Assembly: GCF_000698145.1 (NCBI RefSeq)
Contig: NZ_BAXB01000019.1
Location: 1 to 64,000 of the forward strand
Source: Geomicrobium sp. JCM 19039
GTDB taxonomy: Bacteria > Bacillota > Bacilli > Bacillales > Marinococcaceae
Length of the DNA: 64,000 nucleotides
Direction: 5' to 3'
Shown piece by piece: positions 30,493-38,204 of the stretch. The position numbers were made by a program, and so were the translations under genes. The number at the start of each line of letters is the position of its first letter. Positions within the stretch are counted from its first letter, which is position 1. The notes beneath the pieces are model-generated. The model searched no databases. It saw only the letters and a list, made by a program, of their open reading frames with translations, and was not told where the DNA came from.

Positions 30493-31914
30493 ATGTCCCA
30501 TCAGTCATTTCTAACTGAGCAGATCCAACAGAATCGCGACGCCTATGAGCAATTGGCCAAGCATATTTGGAATACACCTGAACTACGATTTGAGGAAGAG
30601 CAATCTGCAAAGCTGCTCGCAGATTACATACAAGCAGAGGGATTTACAGTAGAGCGGGGCATCGCCGGCATCTCCACCGCCTTTCGGGCACGGTTCGGCA
30701 GTGGCTCACCGGTCATTGGCTTTCTCGGTGAATTCGACGCATTATCAGACTTAAGCCAGATTGAAAACCAACCGTCACCTGAACCGAAAGAAGCAGGCGG
30801 CAACGGGCACGGTTGTGGTCACCATATGCTTGGGACCGGTGCGATGGCAGCAGCAATCGCAGCAAGAGATTATATGGTAGAAAACGGCCTGCCTGGAACG
30901 ATTGAATTTTATGGCTGCCCAGGCGAAGAAGGGGGTTCCGGCAAGACGTTCATGGCAAGAGAAGGTGCTTTTGACGGCATTGATACCGCCATCACGTGGC
31001 ATCCCGGATACTACAATACGGTATGGGCGTATGAGACACTCGCAAATTACCAAGTATCTTTTCGCTTTCAAGGAAAAGCGTCCCACGCAGCAGCTAGCCC
31101 ACACCTTGGCAGAAGTGCCCTCGATGCGGTGGAACTGATGAATATCGGAGCGAATTATTTGCGGGAACATATCGAAGAAACTTCCCGGCTTCATTATGCA
31201 ATCACAAACACCGGGGGCGTTTCTCCAAACGTCGTGCAGGCCGAGGCAGAAGTTCTCTACTTGATGCGGGGAATGACGGTCAAAAAGGCAAAAGAAGTGT
31301 ACGAGCGTGTCCAGAAAATTGCCGAAGGTGCCGCACTCATGACCGAAACTAAGCTCGAGATGACGTTTGAGAAAGCGTGCTCCAACTTCGTGCGCAACCA
31401 CACACTTGAAGACGTCATGAACAAAGAGATGCTAGCGTTTGGGGAACCGGACTACACAGATGAAGAAAAGCAGCTCGCCAAACAGTTTTACGATACGCTA
31501 AGCGAGAGTGAGATCCAGAACGCCATTGACGAAGTACGCAAAATCTCTACAAACGATGTCGCTCACGACCTTGCCGCTACGACGATTCCATCCACGCCGG
31601 ACATGAAGCGTCTGTCTGGGTCAACCGATGTCGGTGATGTGAGCACGATCGCTCCAACCGTGCAATGTTACACCACATGCTATGCGTTCGGGACACCCTT
31701 CCACACGTGGCAAATGGTTGCACAAGGAAAAACATCCTATGCGATGACCGGCATGTTGTACGCCGCGGAATTAATGAGCGGCACAGCGGCAGAGTTGCTA
31801 GAAAACCCTGACCTGATTGACCAGGCAAAAGAAGAATTACATCAAAGGTTAGATGGAACGCATTATGAATGCCCGATTCCACCAGGAATCGAACCATCTA
31901 AACTACAGAACTAA
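30493..31914 (+). CDS. M20 family amidohydrolase, AbgB-like
   Basis: A 473-residue zinc amidohydrolase related to AbgB (p-aminobenzoyl-glutamate utilisation). Metal and catalytic residues appear in GHGCGHHMLG, the Glu pair of GCPGEEGGSGKT and AITWHPG. The lid domain follows (FQGKASHAAASP). The start at 30493 is set by GGAGGGGG 7 nt upstream; the longer frame from 30457 would begin before that site. It lies 19 nt upstream of an AbgT-family transporter gene, the classical pairing for uptake and cleavage of an amide-linked compound such as p-aminobenzoyl-glutamate. Confidence 0.9.
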   Translation: MSHQSFLTEQIQQNRDAYEQLAKHIWNTPELRFEEEQSAKLLADYIQAEGFTVERGIAGISTAFRARFGSGSPVIGFLGEFDALSDLSQIENQPSPEPKEAGGNGHGCGHHMLGTGAMAAAIAARDYMVENGLPGTIEFYGCPGEEGGSGKTFMAREGAFDGIDTAITWHPGYYNTVWAYETLANYQVSFRFQGKASHAAASPHLGRSALDAVELMNIGANYLREHIEETSRLHYAITNTGGVSPNVVQAEAEVLYLMRGMTVKKAKEVYERVQKIAEGAALMTETKLEMTFEKACSNFVRNHTLEDVMNKEMLAFGEPDYTDEEKQLAKQFYDTLSESEIQNAIDEVRKISTNDVAHDLAATTIPSTPDMKRLSGSTDVGDVSTIAPTVQCYTTCYAFGTPFHTWQMVAQGKTSYAMTGMLYAAELMSGTAAELLENPDLIDQAKEELHQRLDGTHYECPIPPGIEPSKLQN

Positions 31915-31933
31915 CGCACCGAGGTGATTCATA

Positions 31934-33456
31934 ATGCAGCAAGAACCGTCATCTTTGATGAATCGTTTTCTAAATCGTGTTGAATGGTTAGGAAACAAAC
32001 TGCCCCATCCATTCATCTTATTTGTTTATTTTGCCATCGCCATTATTATTATTTCTTGGATTGTGAGCCAGTTTAACGTCGCTGTCGAACATCCGACGAC
32101 GAGCGAAGTCATCGAAGCAAGAAGTTTATTTTCAGGTGAAGGCTTACTCTTCATGCTCGAATCAATGATTACAAACTTTACCGCTTCGCCCCGCTCGGCC
32201 TCATCTTGACGATGATGCTCGGCATTGGGCTCGCCCAGCAAGTCGGCCTCTTTGATACGTTCATGAAAGCTACCATCATGCGGGCACCGACAGCACTCGT
32301 CACGTATGCGATCATCTTCGCAGCCGTGCTCGGCAACATCGCCTCTGACGCCGCGATGATTATCATTCCGCCCCTTGCCGCTATGGTGTTTTATTCCCTC
32401 GGCAGGCATCCAATTGCTGGAATGTGCGCCGGGTTCGCTGGCGTCGCTGCCGGGTTTACCGCCAACATCATTATCGCTGGGACTGACGCCCTTCTTGCCG
32501 GCATCACCGAAGAAGCCGCCCAGTCAATCATCCCGGAGGCTAGCGTCACACCGCTCGACAACTGGTTCTTTATGAGCGTATCCACGTTCATGGTCATCCT
32601 CGTTGTCGGTCTCGTCACCACACGGATCATTGAACCGCGCTTAGGCAAATTCAACGATACGTATGCCGAACCTGCTGTACTTGGTGAGACCGCCACCATT
32701 CCGAGCAAACAAGAAATCAAAGGCCTCATTTATGCTGTTATTGGAACCGTCATCTATTTAGCGCTCATCGGAATCGCCTTATTGCCCGAGAACTCCGTGT
32801 TGCGGGGTGAAGACGGTGAATCACCGCTTCTCTCAAACATCGTGCCGATTATTCTCGTCTGGTTTATCATCGTGTCCGTCGCGTATGGCGTAACCGTCGG
32901 TACAATAAAGAAAACAGCTGACATTCCTAACCATATGACAGAAGCAATGAAAAGCATGGTTCCTTACATCGTACTCGTCTTTGCCATTGCCCAGTTTATT
33001 GCATACTTCAACTGGACAAACCTAAGCACGATACTCGCCGTAAATACATCGGAGTTTTTAGAAGGTATTGGCTTTACCGGGCTAGGACTCATGGTTGCCT
33101 TTATCCTGCTCGCCGCCCTCTTAAATCAAATGATTACGAGCGGCTCCGCACAATGGGCGTTAATGGCTCCCGTATTCGTACCGATGCTCATGCTCCTTGG
33201 GTATGATCCTGCATACGCCCAGCTCGCATATCGAATTGGCGACTCCGCCTCCTCGGTACTTACACCACTCAATCCATACCTGATCATGGTACTCGGATTC
33301 ATGAAACGTTACGACAGTCGCATGGGACTAGGCTCCATCATTTCTCTCATGATTCCATACGCCTTTATTCTACTCGGCGCCTGGATCTTACTGTTTATCA
33401 TCTGGACAATGCTCGGCTTGCCGATCGGCCCAGGCGTAGGGATTTATTTGGATTAG
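31934..33456 (+). CDS. AbgT-family transporter (frame broken as read)
   Basis: Integral membrane transporter of the AbgT family (p-aminobenzoyl-glutamate and related exchangers). The first frame reads MNRFLNRVEWLGNKLPHPF and continues to MITNFT. Near 32181 one missing base restores TRFAPLGLILTMMLGIGLA, and the protein continues to the stop. Restored length ~508 residues, normal. Conserved segments include LGNIASDAAMIIIPPLAAM and NQMITSGSAQWALMAPVFVP. GAGGTG precedes the start. Some AbgT proteins export sulfonamides, so drug efflux is an alternative role. Confidence 0.88.
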
Positions 33457-33481
33457 GGAAGAAGCTTGAAGCTTTTCCCTT
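33455..33481 (+). terminator. Terminator after the abgT-like gene
   Basis: AGGGAAGAAGCTTGAAGC followed by TTTTCCCTT forms a near-complete hairpin that begins within the stop codon of the transporter gene. Confidence 0.6.
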
Positions 33482-33513
33482 AACCTCATAATAGATTAAA
33501 TTTATTTTATTTT

Positions 33514-33541
33514 TTGACAATTATGTTTTTTGTGTTATTAT
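33514..33541 (+). promoter_or_regulatory. SigA-type promoter
   Basis: A perfect -35 box TTGACA (33514-33519) and TATTAT (33536-33541) are 16 bp apart in an A/T-rich tract. They lie about 90 bp upstream of the secreted-protein start at 33630. Confidence 0.65.
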
Positions 33542-33629
33542 ATCTTTAGTACCATCAAATTTTTTTTAGAAGGGAGTTGACTTTATAATTTAGTTTGAAT
33601 TGCTCAACAAAATTTTAAGGAGGGTTTTC

Positions 33630-34066
33630 ATGTTATTGAAGAGTGAATATCTATCTGGAAAAGTCATTGTTAAACTTGTCATCGCTTGTTTATTCGCCTT
33701 TTCGTTATCCTTAGCCAGTATATCAATGGGACAAGCTCAAGAAACTCTATTTAGTGAAGAAGAAATAGGTATTGAGCAGTATGGATTTAGTGGTACCTTG
33801 GCTTCTGGCGAGACTTGGTATACAGGCACTAGTCTTTATCTAGGAGAGGGAGCCAATATACAATATGACGTTAGTTGGAACCCTCAACCTGGAGTTATAT
33901 CTGTAGGTATTTACAACCATAATACGGGTAATTACACATGGACAAGATCTTCTACAGACTCACCCTTAAGTGGTGGAATTACAATAAACAACGAAGGGCT
34001 ATACAGTTTCGCAGTTATAATCAATCACCATCATCTGTAAGCATGGAAGGTCAATTTTCACATTAA
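33630..34066 (+). CDS. Small secreted protein of unknown function (frame broken near the end)
   Basis: A ~145-residue exported protein. Residues ~10-32 form a signal peptide ending SMGQAQE. The mature part is rich in Gly, Ser, Thr, Tyr and Trp and looks like a small beta-sandwich (GETWYTGTSLYLGEGANIQY, IYNHNTGNYTW). The open frame stops at 34040, but shifting by one base near 34015 gives AVYNQSPSSVSMEGQFSH and a stop at 34064-34066, a better end for such a domain. The start at 33630 has AAGGAGGG upstream. A strong promoter and a strong terminator make it a single-gene unit. I do not recognise the family. Confidence 0.65.
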
Positions 34067-34127
34067 AATATCTAAGTAATTTGAATAAATTGTATTATAA
34101 AAAAATAAAAAGTACACTTAATCCTCC

Positions 34128-34162
34128 AAACCCGTAACAATTTAAAAAATTGTTACGGGTTT
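34128..34162 (+). terminator. Strong terminator
   Basis: A perfect 16-bp stem around an AAA loop is followed by a T-run. It closes the secreted-protein unit and isolates the BlaI-type promoter that follows. Confidence 0.9.
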
Positions 34163-34284
34163 TTTGTTTTGAAATGATTTCCGTCATTGAAGTATAGGTT
34201 GATTAATTATGAAAAATGACTTTTGATAAAGCCCATTTTTACAAGCAAGCAAAGATGATTTAAAAACATCTATATAACGAGCAC

Positions 34285-34337
34285 TTGACAATAAAAACTA
34301 CATGATGTAGTGTTTTTATAAACTACATCATGTAGTT
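34285..34337 (+). promoter_or_regulatory. Promoter with two MecI/BlaI-type operators
   Basis: A perfect -35 box TTGACA (34285-34290) is followed by two 15-bp palindromes, ACTACATGATGTAGT (34297-34311) and ACTACATCATGTAGT (34322-34336), whose centres are 25 bp apart. The first covers the expected -10 region and the second the transcribed leader. Their form closely resembles the mec operator core ACTACATATGTAGT with one extra central base. They precede the repeat-peptide gene at 34362; a BlaI-family gene lies 2.2 kb away. Confidence 0.75.
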
Positions 34338-34361
34338 AAAAAGGAAAAGGAGTTTTTATTT

Positions 34362-34706
34362 ATGAGAAGTATGAGAAAAAGTGTTCTAACCTTAGGATTG
34401 ACATTTGTGACTGGTGTTTCCGTATCAGCAATTACCAGCGATAATAGCCATAATCTGAAAGATTCAAACGCCGAACACATTAGTATAGAAGAAGCTGAAG
34501 CAGCACCATCAGTTTCGGTACATGAAACGATCGGCGATCAAGGCACGTCTTCCTTTGATGTTGATGATGCTAATGTTCACTGGGGAGGTCCAGATTCAGA
34601 CGCAGAACACATTAGTAAAGAAGAAGCTGAAGCAGCACCATCGGTTTCGGTACATGAAACGATCGGCGATCAAGGCACGTCTTCCTTTGATGAAGACGTC
34701 GACTGA
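34362..34706 (+). CDS. Secreted acidic peptide with two near-identical 30-residue repeats
   Basis: A 114-residue exported protein. Residues 1-23 form a signal peptide (MRKSVLTLGLTFVTGVSVSA). Residues 37-66 and 81-110 are the same 30-residue unit (AEHIS, one variable residue, EEAEAAPSVSVHE, then TIGDQGTSSFD) apart from Ile42/Lys86. At DNA level the units (34470-34559, 34602-34691) are almost identical, so the duplication is recent. The linker NVHWGG is unique. Mature charge is strongly negative. It is expressed from the promoter with two BlaI-type operators. The AAGGAG is 9 nt upstream. No known family recognised; a processed signal or antimicrobial propeptide is possible (inference). Confidence 0.7.
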   Translation: MRSMRKSVLTLGLTFVTGVSVSAITSDNSHNLKDSNAEHISIEEAEAAPSVSVHETIGDQGTSSFDVDDANVHWGGPDSDAEHISKEEAEAAPSVSVHETIGDQGTSSFDEDVD

Positions 34707-34937
34707 ATCGATTTATACAAAAAGGTGAGGGGAATATTACTCTCCATGTGCGCTCCCATCACACAATGAATAGCTCCCTAATTCCCCATACAAAAGTAGG
34801 GGGCTATTATCAAACTTTGATCATTGTACTAAACAAAGAAAGCAATTATATTAATCTAGCATTTAATTACAAAACAACTATACGGTACGCTCTGCTTTAA
34901 AGCTACACACCTCAAATCAAAAAGGAGGGCTTCACCG

Positions 34938-35144
34938 ATGAACAAAAAGCGTATCTTATCATTGGCATTTGCAACAACGCTCGTCGTCGGGGTAACTGGT
35001 ACTGCGTTTGGGCTTAGCCAAGATCACAACCAAGATTCTGCAGTTCCACTAGATTCTCCTGAACCACCGATTTCAAATGACGAAGGCATTCACTTGTATG
35101 GTACTAAAGGCGACCTTAAAGACGATCACATTTTTGGCGACTAA
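34938..35144 (+). CDS. Small secreted peptide, 68 residues
   Basis: Residues 1-27 form a signal peptide (MNKKRILSLAFATTLVVGVT followed by GTAFG). The mature ~40 residues are acidic, with PLDSPEPPIS and a GDLKDDHIFGD tail. AAGGAGGG precedes the start and a perfect terminator follows. The signal segment and the DLKD-type tail resemble the C-terminal membrane segment and tail of the M56 protease encoded at 35509-36572 (DLKDENFEND). I do not recognise the family; a substrate or ligand of that protease is an attractive guess only. Confidence 0.65.
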   Translation: MNKKRILSLAFATTLVVGVTGTAFGLSQDHNQDSAVPLDSPEPPISNDEGIHLYGTKGDLKDDHIFGD

Positions 35145-35150
35145 CACACA

Positions 35151-35175
35151 GGAACGCGGCTAAAAGCCGCGTTCC
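35151..35175. terminator. Bidirectional terminator
   Basis: A perfect 11-bp stem (GGAACGCGGCT and complement) with an AAA loop lies between the 68-residue peptide gene and the convergent mini-BlaI gene. Confidence 0.85.
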
Positions 35176-35184
35176 GTTGTTCGA

Positions 35185-35430
35185 TTACTCGTTATCTTCT
35201 CCGCCGTAAAACTGTTTACTGAACGCCTCTTCTGAAATAGTCGTACAATAATAACTCGTTCCCCCAATGATTTGCGCACGCACCGAGCCTTTCGCCATTA
35301 ACCGCAGCAGGCTGTTCACGACTTGTTCATGCGACCAGCCGACTAACCTCTTTCTAATCCCAACACTCGGTAAGCACATAGACGCTTTCCAAAGAACAGC
35401 CAAAACCACGTTGTCACGCTCAATCACCAT
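35185..35430 (-). CDS. BlaI/MecI-like winged-helix protein lacking the dimerisation domain
   Basis: An 81-residue protein aligning with the winged helix of BlaI/MecI/CopY repressors: LAVLWKASM, WSHEQVVNSLLRLMAKGSV in the recognition-helix region, and a wing ending SYYCTTISEEAF. The usual C-terminal ~40-residue dimerisation helices are absent. GGAGGTGA precedes the ATG, so the start is well supported. A BlaI-type half-perfect operator lies at 35450-35464, in its own leader. It may be a modulator or antagonist of the full repressor at 36573 (inference). Confidence 0.65.
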   Translation of the reverse strand: MVIERDNVVLAVLWKASMCLPSVGIRKRLVGWSHEQVVNSLLRLMAKGSVRAQIIGGTSYYCTTISEEAFSKQFYGGEDNE

Positions 35431-35449
35431 ATGTATCTCACCTCCAAAA

Positions 35450-35464
35450 ACTATGTTTTGTAGT
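35450..35464. promoter_or_regulatory. Probable BlaI-type operator before the mini-BlaI gene
   Basis: ACTATGTTTTGTAGT agrees with ACTACATGATGTAGT at 11 of 15 positions, keeping the ACTA/TGTAGT ends. It is about 20 bp upstream of the mini-BlaI start. Confidence 0.45.
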
Positions 35465-35508
35465 TTAAAACCACACGTAAAACCGACGCCAAACTAGCGC
35501 GCCGGCTG

Positions 35509-36572
35509 TTAGTCGTTTTCAAAGTTTTCATCTTTAAGATCACTCTCAACTAATGGATCATCCGACATCTGCGTTTCTCCATCCATCCCATCGTCTACAA
35601 GTTGAGCGTCATCTGCAACTACATGAGGGTCACTTGTGTGCGCATCCGCTGCCAAACCAACCGTCGTCCCGGCAACGGCTAAGATTAAAGTGAACATCGA
35701 ACCTGAAATGAGAGCGGTTCGCTGTCGCTTCCCTCTTGTTGCTAAAACCGTCTTCATTCTTCTTTCCAAGCTTTTGCGATCCTGCTCATCGCCGCATAAT
35801 GACCGTGCTTTTGATCAACGACGTTCCAGAGTACATTCAGGAGGAGCTCACAATATCTTGTACGTTCGTCCCGATTCATTTGTTTTGTAATGCTCTCGTC
35901 ACACGCATACTCACCAAAACGATCAATCTCTCGTCTCGCCAGATGCACGATCGGATTAAACCAATGAACCGATTGAATGATGGACAAGAGAGGCTTTGTC
36001 CATAAATCGCCGCGCTTATAATGCGTGAGTTCATGCAGAAAGATATGCTTTAATTCTTCATCACTAAAATCAAATGACGGAAGCACAATTTTCGGTTTAA
36101 ATATTCCGTAAATAAACGGGGTCGTCATGTAAGGGGATAAATAAATGGTAACTTTCCGTTTAATTTTGAGCGTTTTTTTGGCGTACGCAAGCGCAATCAG
36201 ATGGGTCTCATCAAAGGATTCCTCGCATGTCGTTCGCAACAGCCTTGTCATTTTCACTATCCTGAAAAGGTAGACCGAGAAGAAGAGGATCGACCCCACG
36301 AGTAACACGATCGACACGTAATTGACGAGCGTTGCTCCAACTTCGTTGCCAGTCGGAATTGAGACGGCAGGATTAGCCGGTGTGCTCATTTGAAACCAAA
36401 CGTAAACCGGTACAACGAATAAAAGAAAAAGGAATAAAGACGAATAATAATGCCAAGTCGCCGAGAACCATTTTTGCGTCACTCGTTTCGTAAGCATCAA
36501 GATCGTCAACATGCTACTGGCGACAAGCGACATAATGATAATATGCACGTAAAACTCCGTCATCGGTAGCAC
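35509..36572 (-). CDS. M56 (BlaR1-like) membrane metallopeptidase with acidic extracellular tail (frame broken as read)
   Basis: Membrane zinc protease/receptor of the BlaR1/MecR1 class. Several N-terminal helices precede the protease domain with the zinc motif HELTH (~residue 180) and EYACDE further on. The first frame ends MSRIAKAWKEE at 35754. One missing base near 35768 gives MSRIAKSLERRMKTVLATRG and continues through a transmembrane helix into a ~45-residue Asp/Glu-rich extracellular tail ending at 35509. No penicillin-binding sensor domain follows, so the ligand is not a beta-lactam bound in the BlaR1 manner. It directly follows the BlaI gene with no gap. The protease probably inactivates that repressor on signal. 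Confidence 0.8.
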
Positions 36573-36932
36573 CTACTCCCGTAATTTCTTCATGAGATCT
36601 TCAATATCTTTTTTCGTTAAGTCGCCACTATCAGTAAGAGTCTGCAGAAATCCTGACACCGAGCCTTTATGAACGTCACTAATGAATTGCTTCGTCTCCA
36701 ACGCGCGGTACTCTTCCTCTGTTAGACACGCATCATAGTGATTCGCACGACCCATTCGGTTCGCTTTCACAAGATCCTTCTCAATGAGACGGGCAAGAAA
36801 AGTAATCACTGTATTTTGCTTCCAGTCTTTTCCGTCAGGCAGACGCTGCAAAATCTCTGCAGTCGTAAGCGCCCCCTCATTCCGCCAAATAATCTCCATA
36901 ATCTGTTTTTCAGATTGCGACATTTTCTGCAT
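36573..36932 (-). CDS. BlaI/MecI-family transcriptional repressor
   Basis: A 119-residue repressor with the complete family layout: winged helix (MSQSEKQIMEIIWRNEGALT, then WKQNTVITFLARLIEKDLV) and C-terminal dimerisation helices (residues ~80-119). Its stop abuts the M56 gene, the standard bla/mec regulatory pair. Likely targets are the two palindromes at 34297 and 34322, the related sites at 35450, and its own promoter site at 36973. No beta-lactamase or PBP gene is nearby; the controlled genes are small secreted peptides. Confidence 0.88.
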   Translation of the reverse strand: MQKMSQSEKQIMEIIWRNEGALTTAEILQRLPDGKDWKQNTVITFLARLIEKDLVKANRMGRANHYDACLTEEEYRALETKQFISDVHKGSVSGFLQTLTDSGDLTKKDIEDLMKKLRE

Positions 36933-36972
36933 GAACCTTCACTCTCTTTTCGAACGATGTATTGTCGTTCAC

Positions 36973-36987
36973 ACTACATTACATCGT
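36973..36987. promoter_or_regulatory. Probable BlaI-type operator before the repressor gene
   Basis: On the minus strand ACGATGTAATGTAGT agrees with ACTACATGATGTAGT at 11 of 15 positions, with an intact ATGTAGT half-site. It is about 40 bp upstream of the blaI-like start, consistent with autoregulation. Confidence 0.45.
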
Positions 36988-37038
36988 TTAATCAGTCAAG
37001 GGAAAACGAGCATGCACAAAGACACTTTTCTTTACCAT
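36988..37038 (-). pseudogene. 5' stub of a VWA lipoprotein gene
   Basis: A 16-codon remnant, MVKKSVFVHARFPLTD, matches the start of the VWA lipoprotein at 40488-41855 (MVKNSVFAALSFS). DNA similarity extends through its leader (37039-37090 versus 41856-41905). The rest of the gene is gone and the sequence passes into the blaI promoter near 37000, marking a deletion or rearrangement breakpoint. Confidence 0.7.
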
Positions 37039-37082
37039 GAAGAACATTCTTTGCGAGGTTACCTGTCTGAGGATTGAATCGG

Positions 37083-37484
37083 TTAGTAGGTATTGTTGTC
37101 ACGAATCAATCGGTTTGCTTTTAATAGAAAGTCTTCCATTGTCTGCATTCCTTCATTGAGAAACTCTTCTTGCAGTTGTTCTTCCTCAAACTTGTACAAC
37201 CATTCGTTTTCTTCCAATAAATTTAAAAGCGTCTGTTCAGTGTAGTCAACTTTGTCATCTCGATACACCATATCAAATGTATACTTCTTCTCTTTTTTAA
37301 TTTTAAATAAGTGCAATAATCGTCCACGATAGAGAACGCAAAGGCGTGGACGGTCTTTCGCCATCGCTAACAGACGGTCAAAAACTTCTTGATCATGAAA
37401 CTCTGCGCTCACCATAACTTGGTAAGGTTTCGCATGATTAGGTGCTGAGATTTTTTCTGTAGAAAGTGTAAATGGTTGACCCAT
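37083..37484 (-). CDS. Conserved protein of unknown function, 133 residues (copy A)
   Basis: Soluble, no signal peptide or membrane segment. The N-terminal half is predicted alpha/beta (KPYQVMVSAEFHDQEVFDRL, RPRLCVLYRGR), and the C-terminal half is strongly charged and helical (NLLEENEWLYKFEEEQLQEE). It is nearly identical to 41900-42301. In both copies it sits directly after a three-helix membrane protein and before a VWA gene or its stub. AGGAGG precedes the ATG. Family not recognised; the context suggests a role with the neighbouring pilus and VWA genes. Confidence 0.7.
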   Translation of the reverse strand: MGQPFTLSTEKISAPNHAKPYQVMVSAEFHDQEVFDRLLAMAKDRPRLCVLYRGRLLHLFKIKKEKKYTFDMVYRDDKVDYTEQTLLNLLEENEWLYKFEEEQLQEEFLNEGMQTMEDFLLKANRLIRDNNTY

Positions 37485-37499
37485 TATAAAAGCCTCCTG

Positions 37500-37800
37500 T
37501 CATAGCCTTGTGAGTGAGAAGAATATGAGTAGTGCCACCACAACACCTAAGGTTAAGCCTATCGTTCTCCAGTCTAACACTCCTCGGCTTAGTCGAATTT
37601 CAATGAGAGGGATTAGGATAAAGAGTATACACGCAATTATTAAAACAACAACAAATAGCCACATTCGGTCACTGAAAAAGCTCTCCATCGCTTCTGCCTG
37701 TGTATCGGCGAAGTAGATAAAAACAACAACCCCACCTACTCCGCCAATGTATACCCACCATCGTAATTTCTTCCAAAATGAGTCTGACATCTCTGCCACT
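37500..37800 (-). CDS. Small three-helix membrane protein (copy A1)
   Basis: About 99 residues with three hydrophobic helices (WWVYIGGVGGVVVFIYF, MWLFVVVLIIACILFILIP, TIGLTLGVVVALLIFF) and a basic loop IEIRLSRGVLDWR. The start is placed at MSDSFWKKL (37800), with AAAGGAGTG 6 nt upstream. It is nearly identical to 42317-42610 and clearly related to 37836-38126. Unknown function, repeated next to the VWA and 133-residue genes. Confidence 0.7.
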
Positions 37801-37835
37801 CCTTTGCGCATGATCCATCTTATATAACCCTCATG

Positions 37836-38126
37836 TTATAGTCGTGTCACCGAAAAGAAGATGAGCAGTGCTATCACGACACCAAATGTAAGACCAACAG
37901 TCCTTCCATCCAACACCCCTCGGCTTAATCGAATCTCAATGAGAGGGATTAGGATAAAGAGCATGCATGAGATCATAATTACGATAATTAACATAGACAT
38001 GTTGCCAACGAAAACTCTTTCCATAAAACTGGGTTGTGCATTCATCAAATACAGGAATAAAAAAGCTCCACCAATAGTGCTAATGTATACCCACCATCGC
38101 AATTTCTTCCAAAATGAGTCTGACAT
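37836..38126 (-). CDS. Small three-helix membrane protein (copy A2)
   Basis: About 96 residues. The N-terminus SDSFWKKLRWWVYI and the C-terminal loop-helix (LIPLIEIRLSRGVLDGRT) match its neighbour at 37500, while the central helix and periplasmic loop differ (NAQPSFMERVFVGNMS). GAGGAGTG precedes the ATG. It lies behind the terminator of the upstream VWA gene, so it probably has its own promoter or depends on read-through. Confidence 0.68.
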   Translation of the reverse strand: MSDSFWKKLRWWVYISTIGGAFLFLYLMNAQPSFMERVFVGNMSMLIIVIMISCMLFILIPLIEIRLSRGVLDGRTVGLTFGVVIALLIFFSVTRL

Positions 38127-38183
38127 CTCTGCCACTCCTCTACGATTTCTGATCCTTCTACTAAGCCATTACTTTATGAAAAA

Positions 38184-38203
38184 AGCCTCCAAATGTGGAG
38201 GCT
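38184..38203 (-). terminator. Terminator of VWA gene A
   Basis: A 7-bp stem AGCCTCC/GGAGGCT with a 6-nt loop is followed by TTTTTT on the minus strand, directly after the VWA stop codon. Confidence 0.8.
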
Positions 38204-38204
38204 G

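Noticed and set aside
33630-34066. Bacteriocin assignment for the small secreted protein
   Set aside because: Size and beta-rich look would allow it, but there is no immunity, transporter or modification gene next to it, so no function is claimed.
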